This document shows, one piece after another, positions 35,358-43,897 of a DNA stretch of 47,934 bases. The notes under the pieces were generated by a model, which saw only the letters and a list, made by a program, of their open reading frames with translations, was not told where the DNA came from and searched no databases. Made by a program: the position numbers and the translations under genes. Each line of letters begins with the position of its first letter. Within the stretch, counting starts at the first letter, position 1. Source of the DNA: Haliscomenobacteraceae bacterium (lineage in GTDB: Bacteria > Bacteroidota > Bacteroidia > Chitinophagales > Saprospiraceae); the NCBI GenBank assembly GCA_947501115.1, contig CANMVX010000028.1:1-47934 (forward strand), read 5' to 3'.

Positions 35358-36773
35358 ATGAAAGACTCAAAATTAATAAAAACGCTCATACATCTAGACA
35401 AAACAGAGAGAAATAGATTTAAAAAATTTTTAATATCTCCTTTTTTCAATAGTGATGAAAATTTGGTTTCAATTTTTGACTTTATAGAAATTCATATTGA
35501 TAAAAATCCTAATGAATTGCCTGAAAAACAGGTCCTTTGGAAAAAAATATTTAGAGGAATTCCATTTGATGATATCAGATTAAGGAAATACTTTTCTGAT
35601 CTCTTCAAGTTATTGACAAAATTTTTGTCTTTTGACTTATATCAACGTGACCCTTTAGTTCAAAATCTATATTTACTAGAAGTCATAAACGAAAGAAAAT
35701 TAACTAATCTTTCAAAAAGTAGTGTGAAAAATGCACGCATACACTTAGAGTCTAACGAATTAAGACATTCTCAGGCCTATTTACAACGGTATGCTCTTGA
35801 ACGCAATAACTATGAAATTCTAAATTTAGAGGGCGACCGAAACATTCGCTCTAATATTGAGGAAATTAACGAATCTCTGGATATCTTTTACTTGTCTGAA
35901 AAGTTACGTTTATTTTGTAACGAATTTGAACTTCGTAATTTGGCTATACACACCTATAAACTGACCTATATTGACGAAGTTAAAAACATGATAAATTCAA
36001 GAGGTTATGAAAATGTACCTAGTATCATGCTGTATTCAAAACTATTGAATTTATATGCTGATTCAGATAATGAGGACAACTATTTTTCTCTTAGGCAATC
36101 CGTTTCCGAGAATAATCTACTTTTTCCTAAAAAAGAATTAGCAGAAATATATTCTACGATTATCAACTATTGTTCCATTCAAATAAACAAAGGAAATAGT
36201 AAATTTTTAGCTCAACTTTTTGATTTTTACAAGGAAGTAGTATCACAAGATATTTTACTGGAGGATCAATCCTTCTCTCCTTATCACTTCAAAAATATTG
36301 TAGTTATTGGCCTTCGGTTAAAGGAATTTAACTGGATAGAAGCATTTATCACTGATTATGCCCCGCTGCTCCCTGAAAATCAGAGGGATAATTCATTGTC
36401 ATTTAATCTTGCCCAGCTATATTTTTATCAAAAAAAGTATGACCTTGTTATAAAAACATTGCAATCTGTTGAATACGATGATTATATATATAATCTAAAT
36501 TCAAAGACCATGTTAATTTGTACCTATTATGATACGGGTGAAACAGATGCTTTGTTTTTTTTACTGGATAGTTTCAGGGCCTTTTTAAATAGAAATAATC
36601 ATATTCCAGACAACCGAAAAGAGCTTTACAGAAATTTTGTTTCCATAGCAAAAAAACTAGCTAAAATGACACCTAAGGATGAGAAAGCGAAACAGAAACT
36701 CACCTTGGAATTAGAGCAGACAAAAAATGTTGCCTCAAAAAATTGGCTACTTGAAAAATTAGCTGAATTGTAG
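35358..36773 (+). CDS. All-helical hypothetical protein, TPR-like
   Basis: 471 residues, no signal peptide or membrane helix. Amphipathic helices run throughout, with the spacing of divergent TPR/SEL1-like repeats (for example NLAQLYFYQKKYDLVIKTLQ). The N-terminus (LDKTERNRFKKFLISPFFN) is of a kind I associate with uncharacterised Bacteroidota proteins of about 500 residues, without an assigned role. It probably binds protein partners in the cytoplasm, an inference. The upstream leader is AT-rich. The stop overlaps the convergent dapB stop by 15 bases. Confidence 0.75.
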   Translation: MKDSKLIKTLIHLDKTERNRFKKFLISPFFNSDENLVSIFDFIEIHIDKNPNELPEKQVLWKKIFRGIPFDDIRLRKYFSDLFKLLTKFLSFDLYQRDPLVQNLYLLEVINERKLTNLSKSSVKNARIHLESNELRHSQAYLQRYALERNNYEILNLEGDRNIRSNIEEINESLDIFYLSEKLRLFCNEFELRNLAIHTYKLTYIDEVKNMINSRGYENVPSIMLYSKLLNLYADSDNEDNYFSLRQSVSENNLLFPKKELAEIYSTIINYCSIQINKGNSKFLAQLFDFYKEVVSQDILLEDQSFSPYHFKNIVVIGLRLKEFNWIEAFITDYAPLLPENQRDNSLSFNLAQLYFYQKKYDLVIKTLQSVEYDDYIYNLNSKTMLICTYYDTGETDALFFLLDSFRAFLNRNNHIPDNRKELYRNFVSIAKKLAKMTPKDEKAKQKLTLELEQTKNVASKNWLLEKLAEL

Positions 36774-37484
36774 CGCCAATATATCAGGAAAATGGTGAAC
36801 CCCCTTGTTTCCTTTTATCCAATTCGCAGCATAAAGAGCACCAAGAGAGAATCCATTTCTATTTAAAGCTTCATGGCTTATTTTTATTTCATCTATCTCA
36901 GAGGTGTAAAAAATTTCGTGTTTTCCCGGCGCAGGGTCTTCCCTGACCGAATGAATAGGAAATGATTTTTCATCAGTTGAAACCCCTTTTGACCATCCTT
37001 GATAACTGATATGACTATTTATTAAGTCCTCTGCCAACGTGATGGCAGTGCCACTGGGAGCATCGAGTTTTGCAGTATGGTGTGTCTCCTGCATAGAAAC
37101 TTTATAGTCCGGATATTGACTCATTTGCTTTGCCAATATTTTATTCAGGACAAAAAACAAATTTACCCCAATCGAGAAATTAGAGGCGTAAATGAGAGAC
37201 CCATTTTTTTCGTTACATGCTGCAACTAATTTAGGTAGTTCATCATACCACCCTGTCGTGCCGCAAACAACGGGAACTCCAGCCTCAAAACAAGCTATTA
37301 TATTACCAAAAGCCTGACTAGGTTGAGTAAATTCTATAGCAACATCAGCAGATTTAAACAAATCACTTTGTAAATCCTTTTTATTATCAGCATCAATGGT
37401 TAAAATAATTTCATGATGTTGACTTTTAGCTAATTCGGCAATGGTTTTACCCATTTTTCCATATCCAATAAGTGCAATTTTCAT
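36759..37484 (-). CDS. dapB: 4-hydroxy-tetrahydrodipicolinate reductase
   Basis: 241 residues, slightly shorter than E. coli DapB (273), as usual for Bacteroidota. The Rossmann start is IGYGKMGKTI. CGTTGWYDEL and YASNFSIGVNLFF are family motifs. The catalytic region is ETHHTAKLDAPSGTA (His-His, Lys). It reduces HTPA to tetrahydrodipicolinate with NAD(P)H for lysine and diaminopimelate, hence for peptidoglycan. It lies 9 bases after mutS ends on the same strand; co-transcription is likely. Confidence 0.95.
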   Translation of the reverse strand: MKIALIGYGKMGKTIAELAKSQHHEIILTIDADNKKDLQSDLFKSADVAIEFTQPSQAFGNIIACFEAGVPVVCGTTGWYDELPKLVAACNEKNGSLIYASNFSIGVNLFFVLNKILAKQMSQYPDYKVSMQETHHTAKLDAPSGTAITLAEDLINSHISYQGWSKGVSTDEKSFPIHSVREDPAPGKHEIFYTSEIDEIKISHEALNRNGFSLGALYAANWIKGNKGVHHFPDILALQFS

Positions 37485-37493
37485 TTTTACGAT

Positions 37494-40118
37494 TTAAGAT
37501 TCTAATAAATTTTTTAACTCCCTTATTTTAAGCATACATTCAATCGGAGTCATTGTATTGAGATCAAGGTTAAGGATGGCTTGTTTTAATTGCCCGGCCA
37601 TGGGGTCAACCGTTTCAAAAATACTTAATTGAAGCGCCTCAGGAGCTCTCTTTGAAATGGTTTTTGCTATTTCCGACGTTTTAGTTTTCCCTTCTAGCCT
37701 TTTATTTTCTAGTTCAGTCAAAATTTCTCCCGCTCTTTCAATAATTATTTTTGGCATTCCTGACATTCGTGCCACGTGAATACCAAATGAATGTTCACTA
37801 CCACCTTCAGTTAATTTCCTAAGGAAAATAATTTTTTTATCAACCTCTCTGGTGGCAACATGAAAATTGTGAATTCTTGGGAATCGTTCCTCTAAGGCAT
37901 TTAGTTCGTGATAATGCGTAGCAAACAAGGTTTTTGCCTTACAAAAACTATTTTCATGTAAAAATTCAGCAATCGACCAGGCAATGGAAATACCATCGTA
38001 GGTACTGGTACCGCGACCAATTTCATCCAGGAGGACCAGACTTCTCGATGAAATATTATTCAAAATACTCGATGTCTCATTCATTTCAACCATAAAAGTA
38101 GATTCCCCGGAAGAAATATTATCACTGGCACCTACACGGGTAAATATTTTATCTAATATACCTATTTCCGCTGATTGTGCGGGTACAAATGAACCCATCT
38201 GAGCCATTAAACAAATCAGGGCAGTTTGTCTTAAAATAGCTGATTTACCAGCCATATTAGGCCCCGTTATCATTAAAATTTGCTGAAAATCATTGTCCAA
38301 AAACGTATCATTTGGGACATAAAACTCTCCCAATGGCAACTTTTGTTCAATTACCGGATGCCTACCTTGTTTTATATCAATACTATATGACTGATTTACT
38401 TTTGGTCTGACATAATTAAATTTCTTTGCATTTTTAGAAAATGATAACAAGCAATCTACCTGTGCAGCAACTTGTGCATTGATCTGAACTGGTGATATAT
38501 ATGCTTGAAGATCAATCACTAATTGACTAAATAAACTATTTTCTATCTCAACACATTTTTCTTCAGCCTGAAGTATTTTAGCTTCAAGAACTTTTAATTC
38601 TTCAGTAACAAACCGCTCCCCATTGGAAAGCGTCTGTTTTCTAATCCAGTCCGCAGGCGTCGAATCTTTGTGTTTATTAGTTACTTCCAAATAATAACCA
38701 AAAACTGAATTATATCCAATTTTTAAACTTTGAATGCCAGATCTTTCAATTTCCTTCTGCTGGAGATTCAACAATAAATCTTTACTATTATTAATAATGA
38801 ACCGCCATTGATCCAGGTCGGGGGAAAAGCCATTAGCTATTACTCCACCTTTGTACATATTTACAGGTGGATCATCCACGATTTGTTTACTAATTCTATC
38901 CGCTAAGGAATCGCAAGGATTCAAAGATTCAGCTAATTGAATAAGTGTACCTATTTTTGAAGAGAAAAGTAATTCCTTTAGCGGTTGAATGGCCGACAAT
39001 GATTTTCTTAATTGATTTACCTCCCTGGGATTAATTTTACCCATAGGTACCCTGGAAATTAATCTTTCTATATCCCCTAATTTGATTAATAACCTGGAAA
39101 TATCTTCACCAACTTCCATATTTTCAAAAAACCAGGAAACAACAGATAATCTTGCTTCTATTTCCGATTGATTTCTCAACGGCAAAACCACCCATTTTTT
39201 TAACAACCGTGAACCCATAGGTGAAACGGTATTATCTAAAACATCGAGAAGAGAGGTACCTGATTCATGTGGAGAATATATAAGCTCCAGATTTCTTACT
39301 GTAAATCGATCCAGCCAGACATAATTTTCGGGTTGTATTCTATTTATGGTCGAAATATGTTTCAGCTGTCTATTTTCGGTCGTCTCCAAATAATGAAGAA
39401 TAGCTCCGGCAGCTACCTGACCTAAAGATAGATCCTCGATGCCAAAACCTTTTAAATTGAGCACTTCGAAATGATTTAACAACCTTTCTCTGCCGTAATC
39501 ATAGGTACAAACCCATTCATCGAGCCAGGTTAAATAAAATGACCCTCCCCATTCCTTCTCTGCAAATGATTTTTTATCCTTTCCTACAATAATTTCAGAA
39601 GGATTAAGGCTTCTGATTAATTTATCAGCATTAGGAAAATCACCTTCAGATAGTAAAAATTCGCCAGTTGAAATATCTAAAAAAGCAATACCAATTTCAT
39701 CCTTTTTTGTGAAATGAATGGCTGCCAGAAAATTATTTTTTTTCGTATCTAACAATGAATGTTCTAAGGTAACCCCCGGGGTAATAATTTCAGTTACTCC
39801 TCTTTTTACAATCTTTTTCTGAGGATCAGGTTTTTCAAGTTGCTCACAAATAGCCACCCGATAGCCGCCTTTAACTAATCGCGGTAAGTAAACATCTAAT
39901 GAATGAAAGGGAAAGCCTGCTAAAGGTACTTCACTACCCCCATTATTTCTATTTGTAAGTACAATACCTAAAACAGAGGCAGTTTTAATGGCGTCATCTC
40001 CAAAAGTTTCGTAGAAATCACCTACTCGAAAAAGCAAAATAGCATCGGGATGCCTGGCCTTCACTTTAAAGTATTGGGCCATAAGGGGAGTTTCCTTTGT
40101 ATTTTCTGATTTCGCCAT
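37494..40118 (-). CDS. mutS: DNA mismatch repair protein MutS
   Basis: 874 residues from the ATG at 40118 (MAKSENTKETPLMAQYF). The open frame reaches a TTG six codons upstream, but that is at the predicted transcription start. The mismatch-reading F-x-E is Phe35-Tyr-Glu37 in GDFYETFGDD. Connector, lever and clamp domains follow. ATPase: Walker A GPNMAGKSAILRQ, signature SSGESTFMVEM, Walker B LVLLDEIGRGTSTYDG. It binds mispairs and recruits MutL. mutL is not in the window, while the paralogue mutS2 lies about 24 kb away. Confidence 0.97.
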   Translation of the reverse strand: MAKSENTKETPLMAQYFKVKARHPDAILLFRVGDFYETFGDDAIKTASVLGIVLTNRNNGGSEVPLAGFPFHSLDVYLPRLVKGGYRVAICEQLEKPDPQKKIVKRGVTEIITPGVTLEHSLLDTKKNNFLAAIHFTKKDEIGIAFLDISTGEFLLSEGDFPNADKLIRSLNPSEIIVGKDKKSFAEKEWGGSFYLTWLDEWVCTYDYGRERLLNHFEVLNLKGFGIEDLSLGQVAAGAILHYLETTENRQLKHISTINRIQPENYVWLDRFTVRNLELIYSPHESGTSLLDVLDNTVSPMGSRLLKKWVVLPLRNQSEIEARLSVVSWFFENMEVGEDISRLLIKLGDIERLISRVPMGKINPREVNQLRKSLSAIQPLKELLFSSKIGTLIQLAESLNPCDSLADRISKQIVDDPPVNMYKGGVIANGFSPDLDQWRFIINNSKDLLLNLQQKEIERSGIQSLKIGYNSVFGYYLEVTNKHKDSTPADWIRKQTLSNGERFVTEELKVLEAKILQAEEKCVEIENSLFSQLVIDLQAYISPVQINAQVAAQVDCLLSFSKNAKKFNYVRPKVNQSYSIDIKQGRHPVIEQKLPLGEFYVPNDTFLDNDFQQILMITGPNMAGKSAILRQTALICLMAQMGSFVPAQSAEIGILDKIFTRVGASDNISSGESTFMVEMNETSSILNNISSRSLVLLDEIGRGTSTYDGISIAWSIAEFLHENSFCKAKTLFATHYHELNALEERFPRIHNFHVATREVDKKIIFLRKLTEGGSEHSFGIHVARMSGMPKIIIERAGEILTELENKRLEGKTKTSEIAKTISKRAPEALQLSIFETVDPMAGQLKQAILNLDLNTMTPIECMLKIRELKNLLES

Positions 40119-40140
40119 AAAATAATTATTTTTCAAGCTA

Positions 40141-40172
40141 CAAAAATATCTTTAGGAATTGACAAAACCCAA
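40141..40172 (-). promoter_or_regulatory. mutS promoter
   Basis: On the minus strand TTG (40172-40170), a 21-base spacer, then TATTTTTG (40148-40141), an exact TAnnTTTG. The ATG at 40118 is 23 bases downstream. Confidence 0.55.
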
Positions 40173-40186
40173 TTTAAGTTTAGACG

Positions 40187-40217
40187 TTTGTAATTATGAT
40201 AATGTACAGTATATTTG
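40187..40217 (+). promoter_or_regulatory. Ferredoxin promoter, full consensus
   Basis: TTTG (40187-40190), a 19-base spacer, then TATATTTG (40210-40217): both elements of the Bacteroidota sigma-A promoter match exactly with ideal spacing. It is divergent from the mutS promoter. It overlaps the upstream TTG start of the ferredoxin frame, which therefore cannot be used from this transcript. Confidence 0.75.
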
Positions 40218-40253
40218 CAGAAATTATTTTTAGTATATATTAATTTTGCTTTT

Positions 40254-40601
40254 ATGGCGATTATGATAACAGATGAATGCATTAATTGCGGGGCTTGTGA
40301 ACCAGAATGCCCCAATAATGCTATTTATGAAGGTGGAATGGAATGGGCTATCTCCGATGGAACAACCCTTTCTGGTCAATTTACCTTAGAAAATGGAGAA
40401 GTTATTTCTGCTTTAGATAAAAATACTCCCGTATCAGATGATTACTACTATATTGTATCTGATAAATGTACTGAATGCGTTGGCTTTCATGAAGAACCTC
40501 AATGTGCGGCAGTCTGTCCAGTTGATTGTTGCGTACCCGACCCAATCCACGAAGAATCAGAAGAAACCCTTCTGGCACGCAAAGAAAAATTGCATTTATA
40601 G
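40254..40601 (+). CDS. 2[4Fe-4S] ferredoxin
   Basis: 115 residues from ATG 40254 (MAIMITDECINCGAC). The first cluster motif is CINCGACEPECPNNA (C-X2-C-X2-C-X3-C-P). The second is CTECVGFHEEPQCAAVCPVD (C-X2-C-X8-C-X3-C-P), the Alvin/NifF-like type with an enlarged loop. About 40 residues separate them, containing MEWAISDGTTLSGQF, an insert usual in Bacteroidota ferredoxins. It is a soluble low-potential electron carrier; redox partner unknown. The short-chain dehydrogenase starts 40 bases downstream and could share its transcript. Confidence 0.94.
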   Translation: MAIMITDECINCGACEPECPNNAIYEGGMEWAISDGTTLSGQFTLENGEVISALDKNTPVSDDYYYIVSDKCTECVGFHEEPQCAAVCPVDCCVPDPIHEESEETLLARKEKLHL

Positions 40602-40641
40602 GTTAAACTAACTTTCCAAACCTTATCTTTAGGATTAAAAA

Positions 40642-41406
40642 ATGTCAGAAACATTATTTGATCTTTCAGGCAAGGTTGCCATTGTAACAGGTGCAAGCCG
40701 GGGTATTGGAGAATCCATAGCCGAAAAATTAGGATTAGCCGGAGCTAAAATAGTCATTTCAGGAAGAAAACAAGAAGCACTAATTCTTAGTACCCAAAAA
40801 TTAGTGGATTTAGGTATTGATTGTCAATATTTTGCCAGCAATAATGGCATTGAAAGTGATAATCAGGCCTTGGTAGATTTTACCCTCCAAACCTTCGGAG
40901 GGGTAGATATCTTAGTGAATAATTCAGCATCAAATCCTGTTTTTGGACCTGTAGAACAAACAGAAAGCTGGGCCTTCGATAAAATCATGTCGGTTAATTT
41001 AAGAGGCCCTTTTGATTTGTCGAAAATGGTATTACCCAGTTTCAAAGCAAGAGGGGGCGGTGTGATAATTAATATAAGTAGTATTGGTGGATTAAGACCC
41101 GAGCCAGGATTAGGTATCTACAGCGTGAGTAAAGCTGCTTTGATCTCTTTATCAAAAGTTATGGCTAAAGAATGGGGACAATATAACGTAAGAGTTAATA
41201 CAATATGCCCGGGACTCATTCAAACAAAATTCAGCGAAGCTTTATGGACAAATGATAAAATTATGAAAATGATGCTACACCAGTTACCTCTGGCTCGAAT
41301 TGGATCTCCGGAAGAGATAGCAGCATTGGCTCTATTTTTAGCATCACCGGCTTCATCCTACTCTACAGGGGCTGTTTTTACCGCAGACGGAGGCTACACA
41401 ATTTAA
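40642..41406 (+). CDS. Short-chain dehydrogenase/reductase (SDR)
   Basis: 254 residues. Cofactor site TGASRGIGESI, NNSA in the NNAG position, the catalytic Ser in INISSIGG, and YSVSK (Tyr-x3-Lys). CPGLIQTKF and the GAVFTADGG end complete a classical SDR. The basic residue after the glycine loop (GRK at the end of beta-2) suggests NADP. It resembles the DHRS4/carbonyl-reductase subgroup; substrate unknown. The stop TAA shares its last A with the next ATG (TAATG), so the alpha/beta hydrolase is translationally coupled. Confidence 0.92.
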   Translation: MSETLFDLSGKVAIVTGASRGIGESIAEKLGLAGAKIVISGRKQEALILSTQKLVDLGIDCQYFASNNGIESDNQALVDFTLQTFGGVDILVNNSASNPVFGPVEQTESWAFDKIMSVNLRGPFDLSKMVLPSFKARGGGVIINISSIGGLRPEPGLGIYSVSKAALISLSKVMAKEWGQYNVRVNTICPGLIQTKFSEALWTNDKIMKMMLHQLPLARIGSPEEIAALALFLASPASSYSTGAVFTADGGYTI

Positions 41407-42350
41407 TGTATATGAAAAATCTTTTGAAATATAGCCTATTTGCTATTACTGCCTTTCTTATTATAGTCATAGCCATTTATTGGAAAAATGATATTGATTT
41501 AAATGACCTGAAAGATAAGTATGCTTACCCATCTTCCTCTTTTATTTCAATAGATGGCATAAATGTGCATTATCGGGATGTGGGAAAAGGGAAAGCTATC
41601 TTATTGATACATGGAACGGGGGCATCTTTACATACCTGGGAAAAATGGATAGATATTTTATCACCAGCCTATCGTGTTATTTCATTTGATTTACCTGGTT
41701 TTGGACTTACTGGACCCGATCCAAATCATAATTATCAAATTTCCAGATATACGGCTATTTTAGATAGTCTTATGGTTAAACTAAAGGTAGATTCATTTCA
41801 TATTGCCGGTAATTCTTTGGGGGGTCTGGTTGCATGGCGTTATACCACTCAGTTTCCTCAAAAGATTTTAACCCTAAATCTGATAGATGCCGCAGGTTTG
41901 CCGCAACCTGGAAAAAAGCCTCCCTTTATTTTTCAACTGGCAAAACTTCCGGTTCTTTCCACCTTAATGCAGAAGGTAACGCCTAAAAGCATTATTGAAA
42001 ATTCTATGCTGGATGTTTATAAAAATGACAATTTAGTTACTGAAAAATTGATTGACCGATATTTTGAATTGTCTCTAAGAGAGGGAAATAGAACAGCCTT
42101 TGTAAAAAGAATGAGTCAATTAAATGAAAAGTTAGATATCAGTGATTTGAGAAAAATTACCGCACCCGTTCTTATACAATGGGGAAAAGATGACCGTTGG
42201 ATACCTTTGGCTAAAGGCTATGAGTTCAAAAAATTCATCCCCAAGGCCGAATTAAAAATATATAATAGTGGTCATGTTCCGATGGAGGAAAATCCGATGG
42301 AAACGGTAGAGGATTATATAAAATTTCTAAAGAAAAGTAAAGAGGATTAA
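41406..42350 (+). CDS. Alpha/beta hydrolase, membrane-anchored
   Basis: 314 residues. An N-terminal membrane helix (8-26) precedes the alpha/beta-hydrolase fold. HGTGASLHTW is the oxyanion hole, GNSLGGLVAW the nucleophile elbow, WGKDDRWIP the Asp and SGHVPMEENP the His. It is an esterase, lipase or C-C hydrolase type, active at the membrane with the active site probably outside. Coupling to an SDR suggests a shared small-molecule pathway, for instance alcohol/ester or acyl metabolism, but the substrate cannot be read. Confidence 0.9.
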   Translation: MYMKNLLKYSLFAITAFLIIVIAIYWKNDIDLNDLKDKYAYPSSSFISIDGINVHYRDVGKGKAILLIHGTGASLHTWEKWIDILSPAYRVISFDLPGFGLTGPDPNHNYQISRYTAILDSLMVKLKVDSFHIAGNSLGGLVAWRYTTQFPQKILTLNLIDAAGLPQPGKKPPFIFQLAKLPVLSTLMQKVTPKSIIENSMLDVYKNDNLVTEKLIDRYFELSLREGNRTAFVKRMSQLNEKLDISDLRKITAPVLIQWGKDDRWIPLAKGYEFKKFIPKAELKIYNSGHVPMEENPMETVEDYIKFLKKSKED

Positions 42351-42369
42351 ATATTAACCCTCTTTACTT
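42335..42369 (-). terminator. Terminator shared by convergent genes
   Basis: A perfect 11-bp stem, AAGTAAAGAGG (42335-42345) against 42359-42369, with a 13-base loop containing the stop codon of the alpha/beta hydrolase. On the minus strand TTCTTTAG follows, so it chiefly ends the M28 peptidase gene. Confidence 0.75.
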
Positions 42370-42375
42370 CCATGA

Positions 42376-43875
42376 TTAAAGTTTATTCTGGTCTCTTGGA
42401 ATAGAATCCGTTCTATTGGCAATTTCCCAGGCAGTATAATAAACCAATTGCGCTCTTTTTGCCATTAAAGGATAGTTAATTTTGTCAGGAGTATCTGTTG
42501 CCTGATGATAATCAGGATGAACTCCATTAAAATAAAATATAATGGGCACTCCTTTTTCAGCAAAATTATAATGATCTGAACGATAGTAAAAACGGTTAGG
42601 ATCGTTGGAATCATTGTATGTGTAATCTAACTTTAGATTGGTATATTTTTTATTGGCAGTTTCACTAATGGGTCTTAATGCCGAGCTTAATTTATCGTCA
42701 CCGATAATATAAACATAGTTACTTGAATCAGCATCCTTTAGATAGGGATCACCAATTCTACCAATCATATCAATATTGAGGTCACACACTGTCTTTTCCA
42801 AAGGAATAATAGGGTTATCGGCATAATAAGCTGACCCCCAAAGACCTTTTTCCTCACCAGAGACAAGCATAAAAGCCATACTTCTTCTGGGGCCCTTGCC
42901 CGCTTTTTTCGCTTCAGAAAAAGCTCTTGCCAGTGTCAAAATACTTACGGTGCCTGAACCGTCGTCATCGGCACCATAGAAAATTTTATCGGCAGATTTA
43001 CCAACATGGTCATAATGCGCAGTTAACATAACGACCTCGTCCTTTAAATCGGTACCTTCTATAAAACCAATGACATTGGTTGTTTCCTCTGTATTAGTTT
43101 GTTTTAAAAGATTAAAAGAAACTTTAGTAGAAAATGAGTGCTTGAGTACGCCATTTTTCGCTTCTAATAAAAGTTCGTCATACGATTTACCCGTAATTTC
43201 CTTTGCAACATTTCCTTTGATAGTAATTAAATTGGGAAGATTTACTTTTTTATAAAGATTCAAATAATGTCTTGGACCTCCACCTCTCATTTGAATTGAA
43301 AGATTTTGTTGAACCTGTAATACGGCAATAGCGCCATATTGAGCGGCAATAGCTTGTTTATTTACAAAATTTCCGCGACCTGCACCTGGGTTAGGCGTTC
43401 CTGCCATGACCAATACAATTTTTCCCTTTACATCGAGTCCTTTATAATCGTTACGCGTTGAATCAGACATTCCATAACCGACAAAAACTACTTCTGACGC
43501 ATGTAATTGAGCGGAATAATTATTAGGATTCATTTGAAAATCCTCGCCTGAAACATAATTTTGACTGTTAACAGAGAAAGAGGATGCCAAAATGGAGTCC
43601 AGATAAAGTGCATAAGGCATTTGATATTTACCATTAGCAATGGGTTGTAACCCCATGGCAATAAACTCAGATTCCAGATAAGCTGCTGCTTTTTTCAAGC
43701 CTGCAGAAGGGGTATTCCTACCCTCCATTTCCGGACCTGCAATAACATAAAGTTGTTTTTTTAATTCCGCTGCTGAAATAATGGTTGAAAAGTCCATCGC
43801 CGTTTTATCTTTCTTTTGAGCCCATGCAAAACTCGTAGAAAATAAAATCGTCAGAACCAGTAATAATTGCTTCAT
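42376..43875 (-). CDS. Secreted M28 zinc peptidase with PA domain
   Basis: 499 residues. The signal peptide ends at SFAWAQ (20). A protease-associated domain is at about 120-220 (VKGKIVLVMAGTPNP). The M28 catalytic core has TAHYDHVGK (His, Asp), GADDDGSG, SGEEKGLWGS, NIDMIGR and a late His in RSDHYNFAEKG: all zinc ligands and the catalytic Glu intact, unlike the M28 protein at 94-1464. It is a typical extracellular or periplasmic aminopeptidase. The MFS transporter gene ends 22 bases before its start on the same strand. Confidence 0.94.
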   Translation of the reverse strand: MKQLLLVLTILFSTSFAWAQKKDKTAMDFSTIISAAELKKQLYVIAGPEMEGRNTPSAGLKKAAAYLESEFIAMGLQPIANGKYQMPYALYLDSILASSFSVNSQNYVSGEDFQMNPNNYSAQLHASEVVFVGYGMSDSTRNDYKGLDVKGKIVLVMAGTPNPGAGRGNFVNKQAIAAQYGAIAVLQVQQNLSIQMRGGGPRHYLNLYKKVNLPNLITIKGNVAKEITGKSYDELLLEAKNGVLKHSFSTKVSFNLLKQTNTEETTNVIGFIEGTDLKDEVVMLTAHYDHVGKSADKIFYGADDDGSGTVSILTLARAFSEAKKAGKGPRRSMAFMLVSGEEKGLWGSAYYADNPIIPLEKTVCDLNIDMIGRIGDPYLKDADSSNYVYIIGDDKLSSALRPISETANKKYTNLKLDYTYNDSNDPNRFYYRSDHYNFAEKGVPIIFYFNGVHPDYHQATDTPDKINYPLMAKRAQLVYYTAWEIANRTDSIPRDQNKL

Positions 43876-43897
43876 AAAAATTTATTTGTAGTTAAAA

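Noticed and set aside
40215-40253. Upstream TTG start for the ferredoxin
   Set aside because: It lies within the predicted -7 element, and the ATG at 40254 gives the normal ferredoxin N-terminus.
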